Shown here: positions 8,811 through 16,961 of the stretch, piece after piece
Layout: each line of letters begins with the position of its first letter
Position numbering within the stretch: position 1 is the stretch's first letter
NCBI RefSeq assembly: GCF_002006345.1
Contig: NZ_LZZM01000173.1
Coordinates: forward strand, 1 to 62,347
DNA: 62,347 nt
Reading direction: 5' to 3'
From: Clostridium puniceum
GTDB taxonomy: Bacteria > Bacillota > Clostridia > Clostridiales > Clostridiaceae
Translations under genes and position numbers: made by a program
The notes under the pieces: generated by a model
What the model saw: the letters and a program-made list of their open reading frames with translations, nothing else
Told to the model about the DNA's origin: nothing
The model's database searches: none

Positions 8811-9290
8811 TTACATCGCCCCCAACCAGTTTATTATTAATTTTATTGTAGCAACTACGAAAGCAGAAAAAACTCCATAAACAATAATTGCTCCTGCAAG
8901 TTGAAACATATTTCCAGCCACCCCAAGTACAAAACCTTCGCTTTTATGCTCAATTGAAGCAGAAGCTATAGAATTAGCAAAACCTGTGATTGGTACAGCA
9001 GATCCAGCTCCAGCCCATTGTCCAAGGTGATCGTAGATTCCAAGTCCAGTAAGTAGAGCAGAGGCAAATATCAAGATTATTGTGGTGGGACCAACGGCAT
9101 CTTTTTCGCTAAAATGTAAATAGGTAATAAATAACCACTGTAATGTTTGACCAATGGTACATATAATACCACCCACAAGGAAGGCTTTAATACAATTTTT
9201 TAAAATAGGTCTTTTAGGTTCTAAAGCTTTTTCCAATTCATTATATTGCATTTGTGTTACAGTTAATTTTTTCTTTTTCATATTAGACAT
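8811..9290 (-). CDS. spoVAC: SpoVAC, mechanosensitive spore membrane protein
   Basis: This 159-aa membrane protein has a charged N-terminus (MSNMKKKKLTVTQMQYNELE), then four helices with IICTIGQTLQ, LGIYDHLGQWAGAGSAVPITGFANS and SKxEGFVLGVAGNMFQLAG-like segments typical of SpoVAC. In Bacillus, SpoVAC acts as a mechanosensitive channel in dipicolinate release. It follows the DUF421-DUF1657 gene by 13 bp and couples to spoVAD. Its AAGGTG ribosome binding site is well placed. Confidence 0.93.
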   Translation of the reverse strand: MSNMKKKKLTVTQMQYNELEKALEPKRPILKNCIKAFLVGGIICTIGQTLQWLFITYLHFSEKDAVGPTTIILIFASALLTGLGIYDHLGQWAGAGSAVPITGFANSIASASIEHKSEGFVLGVAGNMFQLAGAIIVYGVFSAFVVATIKLIINWLGAM

Positions 9291-9303
9291 TTATATTCAC
9301 CTT

Positions 9304-10164
9304 CTAACGTAATAAATAGGGTTCTAATTTTTCTATGACTTTTTGTAATTTTTCTGCATCTTTTAAGTACATGGCTTTTGCTGCTTCATTGTCTGTATCT
9401 AAAGAAAAAGACATCAGGTCTGCTTGACTTTTTTGAATACTAGCATATAACATTTCCTTAACTTGTGTTTTAGGGACTTGGATCATATCATCAAAAAGAT
9501 CAACATATAAATCTCCTGAAGAATCTACCTGACCAATAAAAACATTTTCAAGTGCAATGCCTTTTTTTTCTAGTTCAGTTTTAAGCCAGCCTTCATTTAA
9601 GCCTATATTAGTAAGACCTTCATTTAATATATTCCCATCTAAAATAACTGCTTGTGGTTCAGCTTTGGTTGCAACATTTTTACCTAAATCATGGGAAGTA
9701 ACGGGCTCTTTATCAGCTTTTAAACTAATATTTATGTCTCCAGTTGTTTCCATTACGGCAAATTCAACATCAGCTAAATTGAATACTTTTTTTGAACGCA
9801 TTTCTTGTAGAAATTCCTGTCCTGTAATTCTTTCTTTAGATAAGTTATCTTCCATTATTTTACCATTTTTAATAAAGACTCTTTCCTTACCGTGTAATAA
9901 ATTGTATATCCACTTACTTTTCATAGCAGCGTAATCTAAAATAATAGGCATAAGTGCCCAAACAGCTAAGGTAATTAGTCCAAAGTAAATATTACTAAGA
10001 ATATTTAAGGAACTTAAAGTAATAACAATAGCAATAACTGTATAAGAAATAAAATCAAAAGGGGTAGCTCTAGATAAACTTTTTTTCTTCATATATTTTA
10101 TTATAACTAATGTTAAAAAAAATAAAATTACTGAATTGAATAACAGTATTAACCAAGTATCCAT
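9304..10164 (-). CDS. DUF421 (YetF-like) membrane protein with C-terminal DUF1657-like tail
   Basis: This 286-aa protein has three N-terminal transmembrane segments (about 1-80), then the paired alpha/beta YetF domains (about 85-230). Its C-terminal ~48 residues contain FSLDTDNEAAKAMY, nearly the same as FSLDTDNQEAKQMF in the 67-aa DUF1657 protein encoded at 10643. It therefore looks like a fusion of DUF421 and DUF1657. The same families occur with spoVAC/AD/AEb in the spoVA2mob operon linked to high spore heat resistance in Bacillus. The ribosome binding site is GAGGTG. It sits 12 bp after the small DUF1657 gene. Confidence 0.88.
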   Translation of the reverse strand: MDTWLILLFNSVILFFLTLVIIKYMKKKSLSRATPFDFISYTVIAIVITLSSLNILSNIYFGLITLAVWALMPIILDYAAMKSKWIYNLLHGKERVFIKNGKIMEDNLSKERITGQEFLQEMRSKKVFNLADVEFAVMETTGDINISLKADKEPVTSHDLGKNVATKAEPQAVILDGNILNEGLTNIGLNEGWLKTELEKKGIALENVFIGQVDSSGDLYVDLFDDMIQVPKTQVKEMLYASIQKSQADLMSFSLDTDNEAAKAMYLKDAEKLQKVIEKLEPYLLR

Positions 10165-10176
10165 ATTTCACCTCAC

Positions 10177-10383
10177 TTAGTTGCCTTTGTATTCAGGCTC
10201 TTCAAATTCTATATTGCCAACTCTTTTTTCTAAATCAATTTTAATTTTATTTATTTCTTTAAATGCCTCAGCATAAATATCCTTGGCTTCTTTATCGCGC
10301 TCTTGCAGCGAATATATTCTTAAAGTAGCTTCAGAGTTTTTCAGAGTTGATAGTGTTTCTTTTACCTTTGAGCTAACAGTCAT
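10177..10383 (-). CDS. DUF1657 protein (small, first gene of spoVA-like operon)
   Basis: This 68-aa, mainly helical protein aligns with the divergent 67-aa protein at 10643. Shared features are the VKETLSTLKNSEATLRIYSL start, DKEAKDIYAE, and the acidic C-terminus FEEPEY. It leads the minus-strand operon DUF1657-DUF421-spoVAC-spoVAD-spoVAE. The ribosome binding site is AAGGAGAG. A weak forespore-type -35 (AGTATG, 10427-10422) lies upstream, but its -10 is poor. The biochemical role is unknown. Confidence 0.85.
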   Translation of the reverse strand: MTVSSKVKETLSTLKNSEATLRIYSLQERDKEAKDIYAEAFKEINKIKIDLEKRVGNIEFEEPEYKGN

Positions 10384-10579
10384 ATAAAACTCTCCTTTAT
10401 ATTAATTTAATTGTTTACTAACATACTTTAACCAATAAGCTCAATTTTAATTCATTTTTACTATATATTATTAAATTTTTAAGGAGGAATTGATAATAGA
10501 CTTAAATTTAGGACAAATTACTAAGGTTTAATAAATATAGGCGAGATCAAAAAAGGAATATATTTCATTATCAATAAAG

Positions 10580-10609
10580 TGAATATTTAAATTGATTATG
10601 AACAAAATA
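10580..10609 (+). promoter_or_regulatory. Candidate sigma-G/F promoter for DUF1657 gene
   Basis: TGAATA (10580-10585), a 17-bp spacer and CAAAATA (10603-10609) fit the sigma-G consensus TGHATR-N17-CATAHTA with one mismatch in the -10. The start codon lies 33 bp further on behind AAAGGAGG. Confidence 0.5.
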
Positions 10610-10642
10610 TATTAGCAATAAAAAAGTAAAGGAGGAATTTTT

Positions 10643-10846
10643 ATGCCAACAGGAACAAAACTTGAAACAGCATTAGCTAGTGTTAAAGGATTAGCTTCTG
10701 ATATGAAGACATTTTCTTTAGATACAGATAATCAAGAAGCAAAACAAATGTTTAATCAACTTTCAAACACAATGGAAAATGTGGCTCAAACACTTCAATC
10801 AAGATTTGATTTTGTAAAACAAGAAGAACCACAATATAACAAATAA
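10643..10846 (+). CDS. DUF1657 protein (divergent copy)
   Basis: This 67-aa small helical protein is transcribed away from the spoVA-like operon. It shares FSLDTDNQEAKQMF with the C-terminus of the DUF421 protein at 9304-10164 and an acidic EEPQYNK tail with the 68-aa protein at 10177. It has a good AAAGGAGG, a sigma-G-like promoter and a perfect 16-bp terminator (10849-10900). Probably a forespore protein of the spoVA2mob group; its function is unknown. Confidence 0.88.
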   Translation: MPTGTKLETALASVKGLASDMKTFSLDTDNQEAKQMFNQLSNTMENVAQTLQSRFDFVKQEEPQYNK

Positions 10847-10848
10847 AT

Positions 10849-10900
10849 AATATGCTCCCATATCTAATTAAATTTATTGTCACGGATATGGGAGCATATT
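10849..10900. terminator. Bidirectional terminator, perfect 16-bp stem
   Basis: AATATGCTCCCATATC (10849-10864) is exactly complementary to 10885-10900. It lies between the convergent DUF1657 and DUF421 genes. Confidence 0.75.
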
Positions 10901-10999
10901 AATGTATAATAGAAATTTAAGATCTTTTGAAATTATTGAATTATGAAGTTAAGGGAATGAAGCAAAAAACTAATATAGTTAGAACTATAAATTTTTTCA

Positions 11000-11728
11000 T
11001 TAATATGGTCCTTTATAATCTCCAATATCAGTTATTTGTTGTATGTGATCCTTATATTTATCTACATACAAAGAACCAGAAGGAGTTAATGTTGCAAGAA
11101 ATACTTCTGAAGCATCTTTAATTTCTTGCATTTTTAGTTGATCCATAAGCCATTTTTCTGTTTTATTAAGTTGTTTTAAATTTTGATGCATAATTATTCC
11201 ATCATAAATAAGTTCTGTACTTATACCAGTTGATGCTTTAAGAATACTCATATCCTTAGGAGTTAACGGCTCATATTCTGGTTTTTTAAGCACAGATAAC
11301 TGCCCGTTTGTTTCAATGATAGCGAAATCCACTTGTGATAAATCAAAAACATCTTTATTTCTTAATAATCCCATAATATCAGATACTTTGTACTTCATTT
11401 TTCTCAATGCATTCTCCATTATTTTACCATTCATAATAATAATTGTAGGTTCTCCATCTATATATTTTGAAGCATATCTCCATTTTAAAGTAATACATTC
11501 CATTAGATATCCTAGTACGGCCCAAGTAAAAAGACCTACAAAATGAGGCCAAGCTCTACTAGATAAGTCTGTAGTAAGACTTGCTGCAATAGATCCAATT
11601 GTTATTCCTAGCACATAATCGAAAAAACTTAATTGACTTATTTGCTGTTTACCTAATATTTTAGCAAAAATAAGTAATGAAAAAAATCCAATAATACCAC
11701 GCACAAAAACTACTAATCCTTCATTCAA
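11000..11728 (-). CDS. DUF421 (YetF-like) membrane protein
   Basis: This 242-aa protein has three transmembrane segments in the first 80 residues (FVRGIIGFFSLLIFAKILGK and following) and two cytosolic YetF alpha/beta units (GEPTIIIMNGKIMENALRKM; DGIIMHQNLKQL; GSLYVDKYKD). It lacks the DUF1657-like tail of its paralogue at 9304. The start is TTG, chosen because AAGGAGG lies 9 bp upstream and no in-frame ATG is near. A sigma-G-like promoter lies upstream, which suggests forespore expression with the neighbouring spoVA group. Confidence 0.85.
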   Translation of the reverse strand: MNEGLVVFVRGIIGFFSLLIFAKILGKQQISQLSFFDYVLGITIGSIAASLTTDLSSRAWPHFVGLFTWAVLGYLMECITLKWRYASKYIDGEPTIIIMNGKIMENALRKMKYKVSDIMGLLRNKDVFDLSQVDFAIIETNGQLSVLKKPEYEPLTPKDMSILKASTGISTELIYDGIIMHQNLKQLNKTEKWLMDQLKMQEIKDASEVFLATLTPSGSLYVDKYKDHIQQITDIGDYKGPY

Positions 11729-11757
11729 TTTTTTATACCTCCTTATTAATATACAGT

Positions 11758-11787
11758 TATTATTTGACTAAAAATAAATTTTATACT
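11758..11787 (-). promoter_or_regulatory. Candidate sigma-G promoter for the DUF421 gene
   Basis: On the minus strand AGTATA (11787-11782), a 17-bp spacer and AATAATA (11764-11758) match the sigma-G pattern with one mismatch in each box. The TTG start is about 30 bp downstream. Confidence 0.45.
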
Positions 11788-12071
11788 AAATATAGAACAG
11801 ATATTTTAGTGATATTTTCAAAAAAATGTTAATTATTTCTAAATATATTGTAGGATTATAAAAAGGGTATAATAAGAAATATAATTTAATGTAAAATGTT
11901 CGAAGTTGTATAACTTATTTATATATAGAAAAGATAGGATATGTATGATAGATTTTAATATTTTATTATTTTGAAACTTTATATGTATTTGGGCCTGTTA
12001 AGATAATTGGAAAATTAAATGGTGTATAAAATGAATTTTTTCTCTTTAAAAGGTGGCGTGGTAACTATTAG
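11788..12071. other. Intergenic, AT-rich, no gene recognised
   Basis: These bases upstream of the DUF421 promoter contain no open frame with a ribosome binding site. I see only AT-rich sequence leading into decayed coding DNA. Confidence 0.4.
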
Positions 12072-12288
12072 GCAAAAAAACAGAAATAGTTACTAAATTA
12101 TATACTGAAATAGATTTTAGTAGAATTTTAATAATAAATTTTATACCTCGTCTGGAGCTTCAGCTGGTATAGATATAATATTAGGATTTGTAGCCGATAA
12201 ATTTAGTAAGGAAAAAGCAAAAGAAATAGCAGATAATATAGAATATGTTTGGAATGATAATCTAAATGAAGATATATTCACGAAATAG
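12072..12288 (+). pseudogene. DJ-1/PfpI-family amidase-like remnant
   Basis: The 3' part translates as SSGASAGIDIILGFVADKF...KAKEIADNIEYVWND and ends at TAG 12286-12288. This is the C-terminal pattern of DJ-1/PfpI (ThiJ) proteins, which read TSAGVSAGIDMAL. Upstream, a piece reading GKKTEIVTKLYTEIDF lies in another frame, and no start or nucleophile-elbow cysteine region is left. It is a truncated, frameshifted relic. Confidence 0.6.
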
Positions 12289-12686
12289 TTGGTAATTGTA
12301 TACAGGCAGCTAAAGAGAGGGGGGAATATATTTATTCTATAAAAGTATACTGGGGAGAAGAAACATCAGAGTAAAGTCGCTATGTTTTAGTTATGTAATT
12401 AAACTTAAGGTGGTCTGAAATCAATTTAAATTCTACTAAATTTTAAGATTATACTAGAATATTAAAAAAGCCACTAATTAATTTTAGTGGCTTTAATCAA
12501 GATTTCTAATTGTATCAAGACTTCTAGCTATAGAATAACACAAGGACAATTATAAGTCTAGTAATTTAAAAAAATTTCCATTATTATATGAAGAAGCAGC
12601 TGTGAAAAATAGTATTAAGATAAATTCGAATTTACATTAAAATATTTAAAAGAGCGTATTAATAAAATACATGGAGGCTGATAAAT
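12289..12686 (+). other. Decayed intergenic DNA with one terminator
   Basis: Short frames such as NCIQAAKERGEYIYSIKVYW (ending near 12375) and LPLLYEEAAVKNSIKINSN (about 12575-12640) look like coding fragments I cannot assign. A terminator hairpin is at 12467-12497. Confidence 0.4.
12467..12497 (+). terminator. Intrinsic terminator
   Basis: AAAGCCACTAA (12467-12477) pairs with TTAGTGGCTTT (12484-12494) around a 6-nt loop. Confidence 0.65.
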
Positions 12687-13629
12687 ATGGATAAATGTTT
12701 AATGAATTTTCAACATATATATTTAAATGCTAAAAGGATATTTGGAGAAAAATATAGTAGAAAAAATTGAAAGATTATATTGGGAAGCACAAAAGGGTAC
12801 TTATAAAGTTAAATGTATAAATGGGTTTGAATTTGTTTTATATATTTGGGGCGAAAGGACAAGTTATTTTTTTAAATATGAAAACAAAAGAGAGATCTTT
12901 AGATCTAGAGGTGTAGATTTATTTTTATCGAATCATAAAGTTTAAAAAAATAATAAGATACATGTATAAAAGTTATACTATATTGATATGAGTAAGGAAG
13001 AATATGAGTTTGATTGTGCATTTGTTAAGTATATTTCAGGTAAGAAAATAGAAACTTATATGAATCAAAGTGAAGCAGAAGTAAAACAATTATTTATGGC
13101 ATTAGATGATAGTATAAGAAAACTTCATATAATAAAAAGAGATTTCGCAGGTATAATAGAGGAACCTCAAAAGGAAGAATTTAAATGTGAAAATTATATT
13201 CTTTCCAATATGGAAAATGATATGAATTATTCAATAAAAAATTGCAGTGAAGTTGCAAATAAGGAAAATAAATTAAGGCAAGCATATATAAGATTGTATA
13301 AAAATATAAAACCAAGAAAAGAATATGTGCTAATATATGGAGAGTTAGGGTCAAATCATGTACTTGTAGATGAAAATAAAGATATTTGTCTTATAGATAT
13401 TGAATGTGTTAAATATTTTGATAAGGAATATGAAAATAGTTTTTTAGAATTTAGATTTGGAGATTATTATAAATATTTGAAAGAAGAAAATCTTGATTTA
13501 GATAGAATGAAGATTTATAAATTATCTTATCATATAGGGTGTTTGTCAGGAGCAGTGAAACTAACAAAGGAAGATTTTAATGGTATGATAAGATATAATT
13601 TGGAGCAGGTATTAAATAGTAGTAGATAA
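12687..13629 (+). pseudogene. Aminoglycoside/choline phosphotransferase-family protein, disrupted
   Basis: Read as one gene this would be a protein kinase-like phosphotransferase of about 310 aa. ATG 12687 follows GGAGG and starts MDKCLMNFQHIYLNAKRIFG. A +1 frameshift near 12740 moves to the frame with IVEKIERLYWEAQKGTYKV, a short glycine-poor N-lobe. Two in-frame stops (TAA at 12943 and 12967) precede MSKEEYEFDCAFVKYISGK. The catalytic loop survives as YGELGSNHVLV followed by LIDIECVKYFDKEYENSFL, where the family usually has HGELGPDHVLV. The 213-aa 3' part has no ribosome binding site of its own, so the gene is probably dead. Confidence 0.75.
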
Positions 13630-14072
13630 ATTAAAAAAGTATATTAAATTAATTCTTAATGAATAAAATGAAAATTTGATTTAATGATTATTAATTTATA
13701 AATAAGTTAACAAAATATAATAATTAAGCTGAAAATGCTGTAATATTTAGAAGAGAATTTGCAGCATTTTTTTATAATAAATTTTTATAAAATGAGCACA
13801 CAAGAAATGCAAAAAAGCACTTTTTATAAATACAAGGCATAATTAAATGTAAAGGTTATAATATGAAAAAATATTGAGTTATGATATAATTTTGAAGATG
13901 AAAGAATTTAAATTTGGAATATATTTCAATCACAAATATCATAGTTGAAAATCAACAATTGAAGAAGAGATTATTTCAAGATCTCTAAATGTTTGCAATA
14001 AATTTTATAATTTAATTAGAATATATATTAAAGCGTATAGACATAATTATTGTGCTTTGGAGGGAGAAAAAC
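13630..14072 (+). other. Intergenic with a terminator; no gene seen
   Basis: A hairpin pairing AAAATGCTG (13732-13740) with CAGCATTTT (13762-13770) and a T tract probably ends the upstream region. The rest is AT-rich. GGAGGGAG just before 14073 is the ribosome binding site of the next gene. Confidence 0.5.
13732..13773 (+). terminator. Intrinsic terminator
   Basis: AAAATGCTG and CAGCATTTT, 21 bases apart, form the stem and are followed by TTT. Confidence 0.55.
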
Positions 14073-16724
14073 ATGGACTATACTAATTTACATGATAAAA
14101 AACAATTTGATAAATTTCAAAGTGAGATGCAGCAGTTTAATAATAATTGCAATTACAATAAATCTATAACAATATTATTAGAGTCCATAAAATGTTTTGA
14201 AAACCATCCAGGATTGCACTATCTTTTAGCGCTTACTTATTATAACTGTAAAGAGTATTTAAAAGCTACGGAATGTCTAAAAACAGCAATATATTATGAT
14301 CAAAATAATGATAAGTATTTAGGACTTATAGGATGCTGTTTTTTTCAAATAAATGATTTTGAAAGTGCATATAATTATTCAAAAAAAGCATATGAATTAG
14401 ATAATTGTAACTTAGATGCAATAATAACTTTGGGAAAAATAGAGTTATTTAGACATAATTACGATGAAGCACTTCAATATACAACGTTAGCTCTAGAAAT
14501 TGATGAGGAAAATTTTAAAGTAATACGTTTGTTAAGTAAATGTTACATAGCACAGGGTGAAGATGAAAGTGAAATTCTAATGGTATTAAATAAAGCTAGA
14601 AGACTAGGTAATGATGAGGATCTTGATTTTGATATAATTAAATTTTTATATATTAATGGGGAATATTATCAGTGCTTACAAGAATGTAAAAAAAGTATAA
14701 TGGAAAATGCCAATTCTTATATTGCACAAAAATCAACAAAATATGTTTCTAAAATATATGAAAAAATAATGCGGAACAAAACTAGAATGAGTCAAGAAGT
14801 AGAGGTTGGATGTAAGACAGATGAAAACAGTGAATTAAATACAAAAGAAGAATTTCATATAAATGAAAGTAAAGTAAAATCTTCAATAGATCATATTATA
14901 GATATGGGGTTTAAAAATGAGGATTTAAATAAAAATGGAGATAATGAGAATATAGATAAAGAGCCAAATAATAAAGAGATATTAGAAAAATCAACTGATG
15001 GATTAAAAAAAGACATAAATAATAGAAAAGAAATTGCAAGTAGAAAAGCAGTAGAAAATGATGATAAGGACGAAAATAGAAATTCAGCATCCTTAGAAGA
15101 AGCTTTAGAAAAATTAGAATCCTTAATTGGACTAGATAATGTTAAATCTGAAATAACAAGAATTGTTCAGCTTATAAAATATGAAAATAATAGAGCCAAT
15201 GTACTTGGAATTGAAAAAAATAGCAATCAATCATATCATTTTGCCTTTTTAGGAAATCCAGGTACTGGAAAGACTACAGTTGCTAGATTAATTGGTGATA
15301 TATTTTACTATCTGGGGATTTTAGAAAAAGGACAATTAGTAGAAGTTGATAGAAGTGCAATTGTTGGTCGCTTTATAGGTGAAACTGCAAAGCTTACTAA
15401 AAAAGCTATTGATAATGCTATGGGTGGAATTCTTTTTATAGATGAAGCATATTCTCTAGCTAAAGGTGGAGAAGGAAGCAATGATTATGGAGCAGAAGCC
15501 ATAGAAACTTTAATTAAGGCAATGGAAGATAATAGAGATAAATTCACTGTTATTTTGGCAGGATATACAAAGGAAATGATGAATTTATTAAAAGTGAATC
15601 CTGGACTTAAGAGTCGAATTAATTTAGATATTGAATTTGAAGATTATAAAGATTATGAATTACTTGAAATTGCAAAAAGTATGGCAAATGTTGATTATTA
15701 TGAGTTTAATGAAGACGGCGAAAAAGCATTTTTAGAAAAAATTAAAATAGAACAAGTAGATGAAAACTTTGCGAATGCAAGAGTGGCAAGAAATATATTA
15801 GAATCCGCAATAAGAGAGAAAGCATTTAGAATTGGAGATAGTGAAGTATCTAAGGAAGAATTAGTAACTCTTATGCCTGAAGATTTTGGAGTGCATCTTG
15901 AGTTTAATGCTCGTGATAAGATGAAAGAATTACAAGAAGAATTAGATGGTTTAGTTGGACTAGAAGATGTTAAAAATATTGTAAAAGGAGTAATGAATAC
16001 CTTAGAACTTCAACATAGAAAAAAAGAAATGGGCATAGAATCAGAAGATATTTCTTTAAATATGATTTTTTCAGGAAATCCAGGAACAGGAAAAACTACA
16101 GTTGCAAGAATTATAGGAAAAATTTTAAGAGCTATTGGCGTATTAAAAAAGGGACATATGGTTGAAGTTACACGTTCTGATTTAGTTGGAGAATATGTTG
16201 GACAAACTGCCCCTAAAACCTTAAATAAAATAAAGGAAGCTTATGGAGGGGTATTATTTATTGATGAAGCTTATAGCTTAAATGGAAGTGGTTCAAATGA
16301 TTTTGGAAAAGAAGCTATATCAACCTTAATAAAGGAAATGGAAGATAATAGAGATAAGCTGGTAGTTATAATGGCTGGATATACAAAGGAAATGAAAGAT
16401 TTATTAAATTTAAATCCAGGTATAGATAGCAGAGTTAAATTTACAATAGAGTTTTCGGATTATAATCCTGAGGAATTAATGAAAATTTTTGAAGGGTTAT
16501 GCAAAAAAGAAAGCTATGAAATTTCAGAGGAAGCCAAGGAAGAATTAAAGCTTAGATTTAAAGAAAAATATGAAAATAAAGATAAAAACTTTGGAAATGG
16601 AAGATTAGTTAGAAAGTATTTTGAAAACATAAAAATGAAACAAGCTAATAGGGTTATTCGAGAAGATATAAGAGAGAAGGAAGAAATTCTTAAGATTATC
16701 TTAGACGATGCATATGGATTATAA
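14073..16724 (+). CDS. TPR protein with two CbbX/SpoVK-type AAA+ ATPase domains
   Basis: This 883-aa protein has several tetratricopeptide repeats in about 25-210, a charged low-complexity linker (about 230-335), then two tandem AAA+ modules of the CbxX/CfxQ (SpoVK) family. Walker A is GNPGTGKTT at 394-402 and again from about 668. Both Walker B motifs read G(I/V)LFIDEAYSL, and both domains keep ETA/QTA pore-side motifs. Such proteins remodel other proteins or complexes. I chose ATG 14073 because GGAGG lies 9 bp upstream; an in-frame GTG at 14052 has none. Followed by a terminator and a long hairpin. Confidence 0.88.
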   Translation: MDYTNLHDKKQFDKFQSEMQQFNNNCNYNKSITILLESIKCFENHPGLHYLLALTYYNCKEYLKATECLKTAIYYDQNNDKYLGLIGCCFFQINDFESAYNYSKKAYELDNCNLDAIITLGKIELFRHNYDEALQYTTLALEIDEENFKVIRLLSKCYIAQGEDESEILMVLNKARRLGNDEDLDFDIIKFLYINGEYYQCLQECKKSIMENANSYIAQKSTKYVSKIYEKIMRNKTRMSQEVEVGCKTDENSELNTKEEFHINESKVKSSIDHIIDMGFKNEDLNKNGDNENIDKEPNNKEILEKSTDGLKKDINNRKEIASRKAVENDDKDENRNSASLEEALEKLESLIGLDNVKSEITRIVQLIKYENNRANVLGIEKNSNQSYHFAFLGNPGTGKTTVARLIGDIFYYLGILEKGQLVEVDRSAIVGRFIGETAKLTKKAIDNAMGGILFIDEAYSLAKGGEGSNDYGAEAIETLIKAMEDNRDKFTVILAGYTKEMMNLLKVNPGLKSRINLDIEFEDYKDYELLEIAKSMANVDYYEFNEDGEKAFLEKIKIEQVDENFANARVARNILESAIREKAFRIGDSEVSKEELVTLMPEDFGVHLEFNARDKMKELQEELDGLVGLEDVKNIVKGVMNTLELQHRKKEMGIESEDISLNMIFSGNPGTGKTTVARIIGKILRAIGVLKKGHMVEVTRSDLVGEYVGQTAPKTLNKIKEAYGGVLFIDEAYSLNGSGSNDFGKEAISTLIKEMEDNRDKLVVIMAGYTKEMKDLLNLNPGIDSRVKFTIEFSDYNPEELMKIFEGLCKKESYEISEEAKEELKLRFKEKYENKDKNFGNGRLVRKYFENIKMKQANRVIREDIREKEEILKIILDDAYGL

Positions 16725-16727
16725 ATA

Positions 16728-16759
16728 AAAACTTCGGTGTGTGATGTGCACCGAGTTTT
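16728..16759 (+). terminator. Intrinsic terminator after the AAA+ gene
   Basis: AAAACTTCGGTG pairs with CACCGAGTTTT around a short loop, with one bulged base. It directly abuts the long hairpin that follows. Confidence 0.7.
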
Positions 16760-16814
16760 GTTGCTATATGTTGATAATCCTAAGAAAAATAGGATTATCA
16801 ACATATAGCAACAA
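16758..16814. repeat. Perfect 25-bp inverted repeat, 7-nt loop
   Basis: Arm 16758-16782, containing GCTATATGTTGATAATCC, is exactly complementary to 16790-16814; the loop is AGAAAAA. It is longer than a normal terminator and lies between two co-directional genes. Confidence 0.85.
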
Positions 16815-16961
16815 TCAACTTTTATATCTATATTTATAGCAGCTTAATTTTCATTAAAGTAAAACTTAAGTTTGACATGTTTTTTCAGCAATACTATAAT
16901 AAAGGAATATTTGGACTGCTAGATAAAATAGTGCTTTAGACGAAAGGATATGAACAATTAG

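Noticed and set aside
10927..11121. 64-codon plus-strand frame opposite the DUF421 gene
   Set aside because: It lies mostly within the DUF421 coding region on the other strand and has no ribosome binding site.
16758..16814. Long hairpin as the end of an insertion sequence
   Set aside because: No transposase or second copy nearby, and both arms face each other across only 7 bases.
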